Shown piece after piece: positions 11,316 to 23,058 of a stretch of DNA of 64,000 nt. Position numbers and translations under genes: made by a program. Within the stretch, counting starts at the first letter, position 1. Each line of letters starts with the position of its first letter. A model generated the notes under the pieces. That model made no database searches and had not been told where the DNA came from. It saw only the letters and a program-made list of their open reading frames with translations. The DNA is from an uncultured Holophagaceae bacterium (GTDB taxonomy: Bacteria; Acidobacteriota; Holophagae; Holophagales; Holophagaceae), in contig CAISFO010000033.1 in NCBI GenBank assembly GCA_903884655.1, positions 62,001-126,000 on the forward strand, in the 5' to 3' direction.

Positions 11316-13258
11316 CCGATTCCGCAGCCCTGCATCCAGCCGGCCACGGCGCCCCAGACCATCTGGGCCCAGTAGTGGAAGCCCCGCCGCACGGGTTTCG
11401 GCGTGTAGCTGGCGTGCAGGCGGTCCTTCAGCATGGGATAGTTGCCATCGGGATCCAGCACGGCCGCAGTCACAGGGGAATCGAACTCGTAGGTGATCCA
11501 CCGGTCCTGCCCATCCCAGGTGAGCCGCTGCTCTTCCCGGTTCTCCAGACGGACCCAGAGGGTGATGGGCACCCGGATGCCGCCCTTCCGCTCGAGGGTG
11601 ATGGAGCCCACCCGGCCGGGCGTCTCAGGTTGTGGAGCGGCAAACACGGGCGCCTTGTCCGAGAAGAGCCAGCCGCCCTGGAGGGTGTCCCGGCTTCTCA
11701 CTCCGCGAATGACGTAGTCCAGCGCCTCCGTGCCTTCCACGAAATCCCGCCAGAAGGAGCTCAGGTCGCGGCCAGACACCCGCTCGGCAATGCGCTTGAA
11801 GTCGTTCCGGTTCGGATGATGGAAGGCCATCTCCTGCGTGTAGGCGCGCATGACCTGCTCCATCACCGGGCGACCCAGCATGGCCTCCAGCTGGTTCAGC
11901 ACGTGCATGGGCTTCGCGTAGGCCGAAACGAGATAGCTATGCACATTGAGGGTCTTGAACCCGAACCGGGTGAGCGGATCGGCGCTGGGGAGGGACCAGT
12001 AGCTTTCCCATTTCATGAAGTCCGTACCGATCTGGAAGCGGCGTCCACCCAGCAGCGAGTGGTAGCTGCGTTCCATGGCCTTGTGCGTGAACCAGGTGGT
12101 GAAGCCCTCGTCGAGCCAGGGTTCTTCGAATTCATTGTTGGCCAGCATGCCGTAGAAGAACTGGTGGCCGCATTCATGGATGGCCGTCTCTTCGAGCGGA
12201 CCCCGCAGCTGGAAGGGATCGAAAGCCACGGAACTGGAGGTGATGAGGGTCGGGTATTCCATGCCATCCGCCCCCTCGGCCTCCTTCGGGGTATCGATGA
12301 CCGTCAAGGTCGGATAGGGGTATTTGAAATACCACTCCTCGCTCCAGCGCAATGCGTTTTCCACCGCCCGGCGCTGCCGCTGGAAGTTGCCACGATTGGC
12401 CCCATCGATGTAGTAGAAGACCTGCACGCCGCGGTACTCGGCCATGGCGGGCTTCCGCCAGCTTTCCTGGGGCATCACGGCCCAGGCGAAATCGTGGACG
12501 TCCTCGGCGTGTAGACGCCAGATGACATTCAGGGGAAGCTTGGGATCCCGCTCGACCTCCGTCACGAAGTTGGTCTGGGTGCCCGTATGGGCCAGTCCCA
12601 AGGCGTTCGGCAGGGACAGGGCCACGTCGTAGACGCCGAAATCCGCGAAGAATTCCGTGTTGGCGTGGTAGGCGTGGCAATTCCAGCGGTCCCCCTGATA
12701 GACGCCCACCTTGGGGAACCACTGGCCGGACATGAGGAAGTTCCCGGACCACCCACTGCGGGCAAGGACTTTCGGATAGCGGTTCTCCCAGGCGATCTCT
12801 ACATGGATGGTCTCGCCCGGGGCCACGACCCGGGGCAGGTTCACCCAGCGGACGGTCTCATCCTCACCGTCGTGCCCCACCAGGTCTCGCCCTTCCATGC
12901 GCACACTGAGGAGACGGCAATACCCCCAGCTGGAGGCGCTTGCTGGGCGCCCCAGGCGATCGGGACTCGACGCGCCACCACTTTCCCTCATGAAAAGACT
13001 CTGGGGACCTTTGAATGCGTTGAGATAAAGATGCAGTGGCAATTCCTGGGTCGGGGCTGTGCCCGTATTCCGCCAAGTGATCGTCTCCCGACCTTCCAGC
13101 GTCTTGTGTTCGAAGTCCAGCGTCGCCTCGATGCGGTAGTTGGCAACCCGGGGCGACCTGGGCTTGTCGAACCACTTTTCCGTCGTCCAGGTCCGCGGAC
13201 CCGCCGCCAGTGCCACGGCGGCAACCATCCCCAGCAGAGCCAGCCAGCGGCGTCCCAT
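11312..13258 (-). CDS. Secreted M1-family (gluzincin) metallopeptidase
   Basis: HECGHQFFYGML zinc motif, GMEYPTLI substrate motif, N-terminal signal sequence. Confidence 0.9.
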   Translation of the reverse strand: MGRRWLALLGMVAAVALAAGPRTWTTEKWFDKPRSPRVANYRIEATLDFEHKTLEGRETITWRNTGTAPTQELPLHLYLNAFKGPQSLFMRESGGASSPDRLGRPASASSWGYCRLLSVRMEGRDLVGHDGEDETVRWVNLPRVVAPGETIHVEIAWENRYPKVLARSGWSGNFLMSGQWFPKVGVYQGDRWNCHAYHANTEFFADFGVYDVALSLPNALGLAHTGTQTNFVTEVERDPKLPLNVIWRLHAEDVHDFAWAVMPQESWRKPAMAEYRGVQVFYYIDGANRGNFQRQRRAVENALRWSEEWYFKYPYPTLTVIDTPKEAEGADGMEYPTLITSSSVAFDPFQLRGPLEETAIHECGHQFFYGMLANNEFEEPWLDEGFTTWFTHKAMERSYHSLLGGRRFQIGTDFMKWESYWSLPSADPLTRFGFKTLNVHSYLVSAYAKPMHVLNQLEAMLGRPVMEQVMRAYTQEMAFHHPNRNDFKRIAERVSGRDLSSFWRDFVEGTEALDYVIRGVRSRDTLQGGWLFSDKAPVFAAPQPETPGRVGSITLERKGGIRVPITLWVRLENREEQRLTWDGQDRWITYEFDSPVTAAVLDPDGNYPMLKDRLHASYTPKPVRRGFHYWAQMVWGAVAGWMQGCGIG

Positions 13259-13349
13259 CGAAACTCCCCTACCTCCGGCCAGCATACCAAGGGTGGACCA
13301 AGGTGCGTCCTTGCCGTTCCCCCAATCCCTGCTACACTCAGATTCCTAC

Positions 13350-13427
<78 letters not shown>

Positions 13428-13438
13428 TGAAAGACCCG

Positions 13439-13475
13439 AAGAGGCCCGCCAACACTACGTTTGCGGGCCTCTTGC
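13439..13475 (+). terminator. Hairpin after the tRNA
   Basis: agaggcccgc-caacactacgttt-gcgggcctct. Confidence 0.6.
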
Positions 13476-13979
13476 TTTGTGCCTGATGACTTTGCCTTTG
13501 GACACAAGCGGACACCCCAGGACACCGGAAACACCCATGTGGACACCCCTAGGTGGCACAAAGGTGGCACAAGAGTTTCTACGCCATGACACTGCAGACC
13601 GCCTTGCCTTGGGTACACACATTCCGGAAGAGAGTCCAATCAGGATGATGTGCTACTCCTCCAAATTGAAAAGGGTTCAGCTACTACCAGGAGCCGAAAG
13701 AAAGCATGTGATTTCCGGATGTGCGGGCCGGTAGGTAATAGGCTCATGAGTTTATGGAGCGCATCAGCCCCAATCTGGATTTGTGGATTGCACAGCCTGG
13801 TTCTTGCTCTTGTCGCACATGGGGATTTGCGATACCCGCACGTTTGAAAGAGTCAAGCAACTGGAAGGCCTCCCCACGGGAAGGCAGGTGGCCATGGTCA
13901 GTCGCATGGCCCTTTCATGATGCGCCCTGCACTCACGCTTACGGCCCTCGTGGTGGTAGTCCCGCCAATGCCATTGCTT

Positions 13980-14333
13980 TCAGCAGTGACCGCCGTGGTA
14001 TTCGACCCTCGGACCGGGTTTTCGCTTCGGTTTGGCCTCTTCCGTTGGCTTGGGCTTGGCAAACATTGAAAGATGAGTACGTATTGCCCAGGCAAAGCGG
14101 GCGGGAAGGCTAGCCTTGCGCCTGTGCGCCCTTCTTCGTTGGAGTGGGAGCACAAAGTCCCTGTGCCTCCGTTCCTGTCTCCGTCTATTGACCCTGTAGA
14201 GCGAATAGATAGCAAACACGATGAATGAGGCTGAGATCAGGAAGATGAAGAGGTCAACGTTCAATGGGAAATCCATGGAGAACGGGGGAACCAGACTAGC
14301 AGGCACTGAGACCGCCTTGTAATAAGGTGACAT
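13980..14333 (-). CDS. Small membrane protein with basic cytoplasmic tail
   Basis: One strong TM (VDLFIFLISASFIVFAIYSLY) followed by Arg/Lys-rich tail. Confidence 0.4.
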   Translation of the reverse strand: MSPYYKAVSVPASLVPPFSMDFPLNVDLFIFLISASFIVFAIYSLYRVNRRRQERRHRDFVLPLQRRRAHRRKASLPARFAWAIRTHLSMFAKPKPTEEAKPKRKPGPRVEYHGGHC

Positions 14334-14456
14334 CAGATACGGAGGTTTGACGGGATTTGTCTACCCCACGGGCCTATACTTGACCTGCATGAAGAGTCCC
14401 TATGGCAGGGACGGCAATCGAGCAAGCTGCCACGGCGCCCTGGATCGAGAGGTTCC

Positions 14457-14648
14457 ATGCGCGAGGACATCGGCAAACCGAAGGACCGCTCCCAGGCCGA
14501 CCTGCTGGAAGAGCGGATCGCTCGCCTGGAGAAGCGGAACCCCCAGGCCCTCATCCTGTTCCTTCATAGGACCCAGTTGGACAGTCTTAGGCGCCAGGAG
14601 AGGCAGCGGGCGGGGTTGGAGAGGCCCTGGCCGGACCTGTGCGAGTAG
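14457..14648 (+). CDS. Small charged hypothetical protein
   Basis: 63-aa ORF; weak. Confidence 0.3.
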   Translation: MREDIGKPKDRSQADLLEERIARLEKRNPQALILFLHRTQLDSLRRQERQRAGLERPWPDLCE

Positions 14649-15018
14649 GCACCGCGGATGCGGATCTTGCCTGCCTTGAAAACGAGGCAGCCAAGGAAGC
14701 CCATATCCTCCCGCGAGGTTGGCACCTCCACATGGTGGTTTGGCACTACCGATGTGGATTCGTGGATCGGGGTTCCAGGAGCACATTCAGATCGGTCGAA
14801 AAGCTCATGTCATCGGGCAAATTGGTAGCCGATTGCTCGGCTTCATCAGAACCTCACGGATCCAGGAGGAAGTTGGGCAGCAGCGGGGTGACCCCAAGAT
14901 CTGCCAAGGCGCAGGTCACGCTCATCTCGTCAATTCGACCCGTGGTGAACTGGACTGGCACCTCTGGACGAGAGCCACTCTGGTGCGGCAGGGGTTCCCG
15001 GCACACTCTAGACACTGG

Positions 15019-18000
15019 TCAGGTCACAAAGGCATGGGCAGCTTCACTGAAGCGCTCGAATTCGTCGAGCAGGATTGGCAACCCGGCGGCCAGGGAGGCG
15101 AGGTCTCCGGCCAGGAGCGTCTGCTCCAGTTTCTGGGCCTGGAGGAACAAACCCCTGCCCCCAACCGTGACACTGGATCCGGCCAGGGAATGCAGCAGCT
15201 GCCCGACCACTTGGGGATCGGGAACCGTCGCAGCGTTCTCGATTTGCGTGAGGATGGTCGGGGCGGCCACCAGAAAGGTTTGCAGAATCTCGGCAGCAGC
15301 CTTCTGGTTCCCCATGAGGCGTCCCACGAAGTCCTCACTGTCGAAGGCGGGGAACGGCGCCTCCCTGGCCATGGCCCCAGCCGGTGCCGGTCGGTTGCTG
15401 GCGACAGGAGGCACCCCGAGGACCGGCAGGTGCCGTTGCAGGGCCTCCAGCAGGAGCGTTGGCTCGATGGGCTTAGAGAGGTAGTCATCCATGCCCGCAG
15501 CCAGGCACCACTCCCGGTCCTCGGTCATGGCGTGGGCCGTCATGGCCACGACGGGTATCTGGGGGTTCAGGACCCCGGACGCCGGCTTCCTCAGAGTGGC
15601 GGTGGCGGTCAGGCCGTCCATCACCGGCATCTGCACATCCATCAGGACGAGGTCGAAGGCCTGCCTCCGCAGCGCCGCGAGGGCCTCCTGGCCATCGGCG
15701 GCGACGGTCACCTGGACTCCCCACATATCAAGCAGAGCCACAGCGCATTCCACGTTGACCCCATTGTCCTCGGCCAGCAGGATCCTAGCACCCGCCAGCT
15801 GCGGGTTCGGTCTGCTGCAACTCTGCTCCTGGGCAGGCGACCCATGCTGGTTACGGGGCTGCAAGCCAAGCCTGGCAGTGAACCAGAACTCGGAGCCCTT
15901 GCCTGCTTCGCTCGTGACGCCGATTTCCCCACCCATCAGGCCGGTGATCCTGCGGGAGATGGCCAGCCCGAGACCCGTGCCCCTGTGCAGCCGCGTGCTG
16001 GAGGAGTCCACCTGAGTGAAGTTGTCGAAGATGGACTCCAGATGGGCTGCAGCGATGCCGATCCCGGTGTCCTTGACGCTGAACCGGAGCAGGGTTTCCT
16101 GCTCAGCCAAGGCCACCAGGCCAACTTGGAGGGTCACCGCGCCGGCGTCCGTGAACTTGATCGCGTTGCCGATCAGGTTGGTAAGCACCTGCCTCAGGCG
16201 GGTCGCGTCCCCGCAGAGCTGCTCCCGGGTATCTGGTTGAACCGTGAAGCTCAGGTCCAGACCCTTCGCCCGGGCAGAGAGCTGGAAGGAGGCGTGCAGC
16301 TCATCCAGCAACGCCCGGAGGTCGAAGTCGGCCCTCTTCAACTCGAACTTGCCCGCCTCGATCTTGGACAAGTCCAGGATGTCATTGATGATCTCCAGAA
16401 GGGCCTTCCCGCTGGCGTGCGCCAACTCCGCCTGGCGGCTCTGCTTGGCGTCCAGGGGGCTCATCAGTAACAGATTGAGCATGCCGAGGATGCCGTTCAT
16501 GGGGGTCCGGATCTCATGGCTCATGTTTGCAAGGAACTCCGACTTCGCCTGGGTGGCCTTTTCGGCCTGGAGCGCCAGCTGGTTGGCCCGGTTCCTCTCC
16601 TCCAGCAGGCGGGCATTCGCGTCGACGTTTTCCGTGATGTCCGTCATGGCACCCACCATCCGGATGGGACGGCCCTCCAGGTCCCACTCCACCACCTTCC
16701 CGCGGTCGAGCACCCAGATCAGCTTGCCTGTCTCATGCCGCATGCGGTGCTGGCTCAGGAAGGGCGTTCCGTGAGCTAGGGTTGCCGCGACCTTCGCCAG
16801 GACCCCCGGGCGATCCTCCTCCACGATCTTCGACGCGAAGAAGTCATTGGGGTGCTCGATGTAGCTCTCGTCCAGTCCCAGGATCTGGCACCAGCGGGCG
16901 TTGTGCCGCGCCCGGTCGAGGGAGAGGTTCCAGTCCCAGATCCCTTCCCCCGAGGCCTCGAGGGCGTAGGCCAGCCGCGATTCCAGGTCCAGGCGGGAGG
17001 CCTCCGCCTGTTCGAGGTGGGTCGTGTCGCGGAGGGTCACGATCAGCCCCGCCACCTCGTCCCCGCTGTAAAGCAGGTGGGTCGAATACTGCGCCGGGAA
17101 GTCCGATCCGTCTGCCCGCCGGAGCCTTGCGCCCTGCATGGTGATGCCTCCGCCATGGCTGAGCGCCTGGAAGACGTCGCAGGGGCCCGCCACCGGAGGC
17201 TGCACCGCTTCCGGCACCGGCTCCAGGACGGACCGGGAGGTCTTCCCTGCGCCCCTGTGCTCAAGGGCGGGCCACTGCAGCCCGTTGCAGGGCCGCTCGC
17301 AGGCTTCGCAGCTGCCGCGCAGACCGATGCCAACGAGGCGGTTCATGTTCTGGCCGAGCAGCTGAGCTTCGTGTTCGTAGCCCAGCAGCCGGACGCAGGC
17401 CGCATTGCAGAAGAGGCAGGCGCCCGTGCGGTCCATGCCGTAGATGGCCTCGTCCGTGGACGCCATCAGTGCCTGGAGCCGTCCCAACCGAGCCTCGGCC
17501 AGGCTGGCCTCGCCCTGCTTGGCCCTGGCCAGTGAATTCAACAGGAGGAAGACGGCGCCGCTGGCCAGCGCTCCGAGCAGCAGGATCGACAGGTGCCCCG
17601 TCCGCCCGAAGGAGACGCCGGCGCCGCTCAGAGGTCGAGTGCGCAGGGTCCAGACCCGGCCGGCCACGTTGAGCCGCTGCTCGGTCCCCAGAGCCGGTGT
17701 ATCGCTGCCCAGGCTACCCAGGCTTATCATCCGGTCCCCATCCCAGGCCGAGGCGCCGTCGAAGAGCTCCAGACCGATCTGCGGGGCCCCGGGGGCGGCC
17801 AGAATTGCGCTCATCAGGTCCTGCATCCGGAAGGCCATGTAAGTCCAGCCCAGGAGGGCCTGCCGCCTTTCCGGGACCGTGCCCAGGGGGGCGCCCCGCC
17901 GGTAGACCGGAGCGAAGAGCAGGGTCCCGGCCTGGACATTGGTGGAGAATTCCTGGAAAAGCTGCACCTTCCCCGAGAGGACGGTTTCTCCCGTGTCGCG

Positions 18001-18540
18001 GGCGCGGTGCAGCGCCTCCCTCCGAACGGGCTCGGCGAGCATGTCCCGGAAGAAGGCCTGCCGGTTGCGCTCGTCTCCGGGTTCGAGGTAGAGGATCGAG
18101 CTGATGCCGCCCTCTGGCGGCAGGGGTCCCCCGGGGATGACCTCATAGCGGGGGAAGCCTTCAGCCCGCATCCGCCGGACGTGGGCAGCGAGGGCTGCCG
18201 TGGGAATCCACCTGGCGAAGCCGAGCCCCTGGACGCCTTGATCGTTGCGACCCAGGTCCAGGCTCTGAACATAGCGTCGCCAGGCCTCCCGGTCAGGCAG
18301 AACGGGCTGCTGGGCGAGGAACGCGGCCGCGGCCGCGATGACCTGCCCGTGACGCTCCATTCGCAGGGCGATCCGGCTCTGCAGGTAGGCGGCATCGGCC
18401 AGGAAGCGCGCCTGGCTGCGCTGGGCCTCCTCATTCCGGATGTAGGCCCAGGCGGCGGTGGTCATGCTCAGGCCCACCAGCAGCCCCAGCAAGGGCTGCC
18501 CGTAGCGCATCAAGAAGGATGGTAGGCGGGACATCGGCAT
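15019..18540 (-). CDS. Hybrid sensor histidine kinase (CHASE - PAS x2 - HisKA - HATPase - REC - Hpt)
   Basis: [19 protein letters not shown]-box, [11 protein letters not shown]-box, [24 protein letters not shown] receiver, LHSLAGSS Hpt; N-terminal CHASE-like periplasmic domain. Confidence 0.93.
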   Translation of the reverse strand: MPMSRLPSFLMRYGQPLLGLLVGLSMTTAAWAYIRNEEAQRSQARFLADAAYLQSRIALRMERHGQVIAAAAAFLAQQPVLPDREAWRRYVQSLDLGRNDQGVQGLGFARWIPTAALAAHVRRMRAEGFPRYEVIPGGPLPPEGGISSILYLEPGDERNRQAFFRDMLAEPVRREALHRARDTGETVLSGKVQLFQEFSTNVQAGTLLFAPVYRRGAPLGTVPERRQALLGWTYMAFRMQDLMSAILAAPGAPQIGLELFDGASAWDGDRMISLGSLGSDTPALGTEQRLNVAGRVWTLRTRPLSGAGVSFGRTGHLSILLLGALASGAVFLLLNSLARAKQGEASLAEARLGRLQALMASTDEAIYGMDRTGACLFCNAACVRLLGYEHEAQLLGQNMNRLVGIGLRGSCEACERPCNGLQWPALEHRGAGKTSRSVLEPVPEAVQPPVAGPCDVFQALSHGGGITMQGARLRRADGSDFPAQYSTHLLYSGDEVAGLIVTLRDTTHLEQAEASRLDLESRLAYALEASGEGIWDWNLSLDRARHNARWCQILGLDESYIEHPNDFFASKIVEEDRPGVLAKVAATLAHGTPFLSQHRMRHETGKLIWVLDRGKVVEWDLEGRPIRMVGAMTDITENVDANARLLEERNRANQLALQAEKATQAKSEFLANMSHEIRTPMNGILGMLNLLLMSPLDAKQSRQAELAHASGKALLEIINDILDLSKIEAGKFELKRADFDLRALLDELHASFQLSARAKGLDLSFTVQPDTREQLCGDATRLRQVLTNLIGNAIKFTDAGAVTLQVGLVALAEQETLLRFSVKDTGIGIAAAHLESIFDNFTQVDSSSTRLHRGTGLGLAISRRITGLMGGEIGVTSEAGKGSEFWFTARLGLQPRNQHGSPAQEQSCSRPNPQLAGARILLAEDNGVNVECAVALLDMWGVQVTVAADGQEALAALRRQAFDLVLMDVQMPVMDGLTATATLRKPASGVLNPQIPVVAMTAHAMTEDREWCLAAGMDDYLSKPIEPTLLLEALQRHLPVLGVPPVASNRPAPAGAMAREAPFPAFDSEDFVGRLMGNQKAAAEILQTFLVAAPTILTQIENAATVPDPQVVGQLLHSLAGSSVTVGGRGLFLQAQKLEQTLLAGDLASLAAGLPILLDEFERFSEAAHAFVT

Positions 18541-18698
18541 CTCCGTAGATTCTTCGGGTGCTTGGGTGTGGCCGGTGCCGTCCGGGTTACCTCTGTCTGG
18601 CCAAGGCCCCGGAACGGGTGGAAGGTCTGCATCCCGGCCCTCGGTCCAACCCGCCAGGGGTGTTCCTCGGTGGAGCAGGTGCCGCCTTGCCTTTCTCC

Positions 18699-18715
18699 AT
18701 TCAGGTCTCGTGCCA
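18699..18715 (-). promoter_or_regulatory. Putative -24/-12 element, copy A (upstream of hybrid kinase 15019-18540)
   Basis: Minus strand TGGCACGAGACCTGAAT. Confidence 0.55.
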
Positions 18716-18793
18716 GCTGGGACAGAACTTGCAACAAGCCGCATTCATTCAGTTGCGGATTCACAGAGCGGGACAGTGCCGGCCCTTTTCAGC

Positions 18794-18818
18794 GAATCCG
18801 GTACGACTTTCGCGATTC
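18794..18818 (-). promoter_or_regulatory. 25-bp putative activator site (UAS), copy A
   Basis: Plus strand GAATCCGGTACGACTTTCGCGATTC. Confidence 0.6.
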
Positions 18819-18949
18819 CGGGCTGCCTTTGGATGGTGGCCAGCTTCTAGCGACCGGGCCGAGGCCTCGGTAGCCCGGCGGCAGCTCCTTATGTCAACCT
18901 TCTCCTCACTGAGCCGAAGAGTGGTTGGACAGCCCGCCTGGAGTCACCC

Positions 18950-19360
18950 GTGGACATGCCCGACCGCCTCCGCCCGACCCGTCGCCAAGCCCTTGGGCTG
19001 CTGCTCGCCACCCTGCTGGCGGGCCCAGCCTGGGCCCAGGCCACGGCCAGCATTCCCATCTCCGTCCATATCCGGTCCCACGCGGCGGGCGGTTACGAGC
19101 CCTCCTCTGAGCTGCTCCTGCGCGGCCGGGTGATCGGCCGCGACCAGGGTCTGTTCCTGGTGCGCATCGCGGCCGGGGTTGTGCGGGTGAACGCGGGAGC
19201 ATGGCCTGGCCCCGAGCCCCGGGACGCCAAGGCCAGCCTCGAGATCCTCGCCGCCCGGCGCCAGGAGAACGGCCGCCAGATCTTCCTGGCCCGGGAGATC
19301 CGCACCGCCAGCGGCACCGTGGTCCTGCGGGACACCCAAGGTGTGCCCCTGCCCCGCTGA
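18950..19360 (+). CDS. Small secreted protein
   Basis: Signal peptide RRQALGLLLATLLAGPAWAQA; convergent with the pilus operon. Confidence 0.6.
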   Translation: MDMPDRLRPTRRQALGLLLATLLAGPAWAQATASIPISVHIRSHAAGGYEPSSELLLRGRVIGRDQGLFLVRIAAGVVRVNAGAWPGPEPRDAKASLEILAARRQENGRQIFLAREIRTASGTVVLRDTQGVPLPR

Positions 19361-20344
19361 TCAGTTGTAGGTCACGGTCACGGTAAAGGTCCCGTTGTAG
19401 TCCCCGTCCGCCTGGTTCGCGTTTACGCGCAGTGTGGCGCCGACCGTGAGTGCTTGGCTGCCCAGGGAACTGAGCGTTCCTGTTGGGCCCGGGCTACTCG
19501 TGAAGGTGTCCACGATCATGGCGGTCCCCGGACCGGTCAGGCTGATGGAAGAGGGCAGCCCGATGGAGTAGCCGGCACTGGCCGCGCCGGTAACGGTGAA
19601 GGCCGCGGCTGTTCCCACGTGGAGGCTGCATGAGGTTGGTCCGTTAGTTCCGCCGGTGAAACTCCGCACCCCGGCCGCGGTGAGCTGCACCGTGCCGGCG
19701 ACCGTGCCCCTGAAGACATCGCCAAAGTCCAGGCCGACGCTGCTGGTGATGCCGATGGCCTGTTCGACGACCACTGTGACATTGAAAACCTGAGTGTCTG
19801 TTTTATTGTAGGTGTTGGTGGTGTCCGTAGCCGTCAGGGTGAAGGAACCGGTGTAGGTGCCTGCGGTCGGGTTGGGCCCTAGGGAGATGGTTACGCCGAG
19901 GGTGATCGTGGGGGTGGTACCGGTGCCGCTGTTCCCAGGAAAAGTGCCGCTGGAACTTGACAGGATTACGGGGTTGGCCGAGAGGGAGGTGGCTCCCGAC
20001 TTGATCAGGCTGAAGGAGCCGGTGGTATTGGCCAGGGAATAACCGTGCTTGTGGGTTCCCGTCACGGTGAAGCTGCCCACGGCCACGGGCGCAGTCTGCT
20101 CAAGGCTTGTGCCGAGGGTGACGGTGCGGTTCCCGGAGGAGTTGAGGGTGACGGTCCCGGCGCTCGTGCCGGCGACGACGGTCCCGGCGTTGATGCCCGA
20201 GATCAAATTGATGACCGGGGCTGTCTGCGCTTTGAGGGGCAGCGCTGCCGGCGCAAGCAGCAATCCGAGGGCAAGGGTCCGGCAGAGGAAGGATCGGCAA
20301 CTCTCGGGGCGCATGGGGTTCCTCCTCGGGGACGGACTGGTCAT
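19361..20344 (-). CDS. Secreted pilin/adhesin subunit with DUF4402/SCPU-like domains
   Basis: Signal peptide; beta-rich repeats; C-terminal GDYNGTFTVTVTYN shared with the other subunits; overlaps usher stop. Confidence 0.7.
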   Translation of the reverse strand: MTSPSPRRNPMRPESCRSFLCRTLALGLLLAPAALPLKAQTAPVINLISGINAGTVVAGTSAGTVTLNSSGNRTVTLGTSLEQTAPVAVGSFTVTGTHKHGYSLANTTGSFSLIKSGATSLSANPVILSSSSGTFPGNSGTGTTPTITLGVTISLGPNPTAGTYTGSFTLTATDTTNTYNKTDTQVFNVTVVVEQAIGITSSVGLDFGDVFRGTVAGTVQLTAAGVRSFTGGTNGPTSCSLHVGTAAAFTVTGAASAGYSIGLPSSISLTGPGTAMIVDTFTSSPGPTGTLSSLGSQALTVGATLRVNANQADGDYNGTFTVTVTYN

Positions 20345-23058
20345 GGCTGCACCGGGGGAACCGGGGCGGGAAGCAGTATCAAATCCAGCCCGTCGATGAC
20401 CGTGCCGTCGGGCGCAATCCGGACTTCCCGGGGGGGCGGGACCTGGACCCCGAAGCGCCGGGCTTCCGCGGCCGAGACCTGGAGCCGGTAGCTGCCCGCC
20501 GGCAGGCCCGGCAGGGTGTAGAAGCCGTCGTAGGCCGTGCGGACCGTGCGGACCACCTGGCCCGCGGGGGTCGCCAGCTCCAGCGTGAAGCCCGGCAGCT
20601 CCTGGTTCCGGGGCTCCTGCTGCTGGTAGACGGTGCCGTTGAGCTCGCCCAGGACGATCAGGGGGAACTCCAGGGCCGTCACGTGGCCCGGCCGGGGGGT
20701 CACCCGGAGGCCAGGCGTGCTGGGCCGCATCAGGGGATCTTCCAGGCTGCCGGTGGCCACCGAGAGGTTGGCGTCCAGGCCGCCGCTAAGGTGGGTGAGG
20801 AAGGCCACGCCCTGCTTGTTGGTCGTGGCGGGCTGGGGCACCCCGTTCACCAGGAAGCGGACGCCCTCCAGGTCCTTCTCCCCGGGGTCCTGGCGACCGT
20901 TGCCGTTGCTGTCGATGAAGGCGTGGGCCGAGACCGCCCCCTGGCTGGCGAGGCCCTGGGCGTCGGCGGCGAGGCGCCCCTGGCGGGGCTCCCGGCCCAG
21001 ACCCAGACGGAGCGTGAGGCTCGCCGTAAGGTGGCTGAGGCTGGAGTAGCTGAAGTTCAGGCCGAGGCTGAAGGCGCCCTTGGACTTGTTGGCGCCGAGC
21101 TGGACCAGGGTCTCCCCCGTGGCCACGGTGTGGGTGAGGCCCGCCCGCAGGATCAGGGGCGCGAGGACCGGGGTCTCCGCTGTGAGGCCGAGGCTGGTCA
21201 GCTTCCGGCCGCCGCTCAGCTGATAGTCCGCCTGGCCTCGCAGCGAGAAGGCCTTGAACAGCCTGCTGCCCAGCAGCGACCCGGTGGTGCTGGTGGGCAC
21301 GGCGGCCTGGCCCCCAGTGCCTGAGGTCCGGGTGAGCTGGTTGGAGAGGAAGTAGCCCAGGAAGGAGGTGGAGAGTCGGCTGTAGAGGCTGTCAACCTCG
21401 CCGCCGGCCACGAGCTTGTCCTGGGTGCCGCCGACCTCCACCGTGAACCAGCTGCGCTCGAGGCTGGGCAGCTGGGCCGAAGCGTCGAGGCTGCTGCGGC
21501 TGCGCAGGGGGCCGTAGAGCGGGCGGAAGACCTCGCTGGTGAAGCCGCCCTGGAGTTCCGCGTGCTTGGCGTTCAGGCTGAGGGTGCCGAGCCGCGTGCG
21601 CAGGCCCAGCTCGGTCGCGGTCCCGCCCTGGCTGTCGCTGGCGGCGGTGAAGGCGGCCGACAGCGGCTTCCAGAAACCCTGGAGGCCCGCCTCGGTGTAA
21701 GTGTGGTAGGCGCTGCCGTCGAACTCGGCTCGGGCCAGGGCGAAGGTGGCCGACAGCTGCCCGGTGAGTCCGTAGCGGGCCTCGAACTGTGCCCGGCTGC
21801 CCAGGCCGGTCGGGTGGTCCCCCGCCAGCCGGTACTGGAAGACGCCCGCGGGGGTCTGGCTTGCGGCCACGTCGAAGCGCGCCACTTCCTCCCGCCGCTG
21901 GCCCTGGGGGCCGTAGAAGACCAGGCGGAAGTCATTCCATCCGTACGTGAGGGGCAGGTTCAGGAACTCGTACTGGCCGTCGGGGCGGGAGGTCTGGAAG
22001 GCCACCAGGGCCTGGTTCCGGTAGAGCTCCACCTGCCAGCCCGGGGGCAGGTCGCCCTTGAAGCTGTGCCGGTCGAAGGCGTTCGCCTGTTCGAGGGGGA
22101 AGTTGCTGACCAGCGCCCCGGTGCCGGCGCTGGGCAGGACCGTCAGGTTCAGGCCAGGGTTCAGGACCTGGCCGAAGGCGAATTCCGTGGCCTGCAGGGG
22201 GCCCAGGAGGCCCGCAGCGGGGTCCGTCCTCCCCAGGGTGGCCCGGAAGTCCGCCGGCCCGCCCTGGGTGTCCATGTTCGCGTAGAGGCTGGTGGAGAAG
22301 CCCAGCAGATCCCCGCTGAGGAAGGTACTGCTCTGGGCCTGGAGCCTTCCGCCGCGAGCAGACTGGGACTGGGCGTTCAGGGTCAGGGTCTCGTCAACAA
22401 AGGGGACCTCGATCAGCCGGTAGGGATCGGCCACCTTCGGGAAGGCCTGGACCTGGCGCTCGGGCTGGACCCGCCCCGCCTCCCGCTCGCGCTTCCACCG
22501 CAGTTGCAGGGGGAGCGGTTCCCGGGGCTTCACCGTGACGGTGGCGCGGCCTGGCAACACCTCGAGGGCGACGGGCAGCCAGGCGGCCAGCATCCGGGCG
22601 TCCACGTAGATGTCGTCGGCATGCAGCTCGATGAGGGAGCGGTCGAGGGAGGTCCGGACCCCCTGGATCTCCACGAAGCCCGCCAGGACGTCCAGGTGGA
22701 AGCGGCACTGCTCGTTGAGGAGGAAGCCGTCCGCCAGGCCCCGGCTGGGCTCCACCCGCACGCCCAGCTCCAGCAGCCGGCAGAGCTCGCCCAGGGGGAG
22801 CAGGTAGCCACTCTTCACCGAGAAGCCCGGGAAGGTATTGCTGAGGGTGGTCTGGTCGAGGCTCAGGGCGAAGAGGAAGACCTCCTCCTCGGGGCGGCTG
22901 ATCAGGGCGTCGGCCAGCAGCATGGGCGCTGCCAACCCGCTCGGCCCGCCGGTTCCAGTGGTTCCACCGCCGATAAGGGCGGCACCGCTCAGCAGGGCGG
23001 GCAGGCCCGCCTTTGCGAGGGCGCGGCCCCATGCGGAAGAACGCCGGATCAGTGGCAT
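20341..23058 (-). CDS. Outer-membrane usher protein (secreted/SCPU chaperone-usher family)
   Basis: 905 aa; usher-type segments (LPPGWQVELYRNQALVAFQTSRPDGQYEFLNLPLTYGWNDFRLVFYGPQGQRREE); C-terminal SdrB/CNA-like DSNGNGRQDPGEKDLEGV. Confidence 0.9.
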   Translation of the reverse strand: MPLIRRSSAWGRALAKAGLPALLSGAALIGGGTTGTGGPSGLAAPMLLADALISRPEEEVFLFALSLDQTTLSNTFPGFSVKSGYLLPLGELCRLLELGVRVEPSRGLADGFLLNEQCRFHLDVLAGFVEIQGVRTSLDRSLIELHADDIYVDARMLAAWLPVALEVLPGRATVTVKPREPLPLQLRWKREREAGRVQPERQVQAFPKVADPYRLIEVPFVDETLTLNAQSQSARGGRLQAQSSTFLSGDLLGFSTSLYANMDTQGGPADFRATLGRTDPAAGLLGPLQATEFAFGQVLNPGLNLTVLPSAGTGALVSNFPLEQANAFDRHSFKGDLPPGWQVELYRNQALVAFQTSRPDGQYEFLNLPLTYGWNDFRLVFYGPQGQRREEVARFDVAASQTPAGVFQYRLAGDHPTGLGSRAQFEARYGLTGQLSATFALARAEFDGSAYHTYTEAGLQGFWKPLSAAFTAASDSQGGTATELGLRTRLGTLSLNAKHAELQGGFTSEVFRPLYGPLRSRSSLDASAQLPSLERSWFTVEVGGTQDKLVAGGEVDSLYSRLSTSFLGYFLSNQLTRTSGTGGQAAVPTSTTGSLLGSRLFKAFSLRGQADYQLSGGRKLTSLGLTAETPVLAPLILRAGLTHTVATGETLVQLGANKSKGAFSLGLNFSYSSLSHLTASLTLRLGLGREPRQGRLAADAQGLASQGAVSAHAFIDSNGNGRQDPGEKDLEGVRFLVNGVPQPATTNKQGVAFLTHLSGGLDANLSVATGSLEDPLMRPSTPGLRVTPRPGHVTALEFPLIVLGELNGTVYQQQEPRNQELPGFTLELATPAGQVVRTVRTAYDGFYTLPGLPAGSYRLQVSAAEARRFGVQVPPPREVRIAPDGTVIDGLDLILLPAPVPPVQP

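Noticed and set aside
14719-16470. 583-aa plus-strand ORF opposite the hybrid kinase
   Set aside because: Antisense frame; the minus-strand kinase has clear domain motifs
18838-18851. TGGCCAGCTTCTAGC as a plus-strand sigma-54 promoter for 18950-19360
   Set aside because: Has GG-N10-GC but only ~20 bp from the 25-bp element and weak overall consensus; single occurrence
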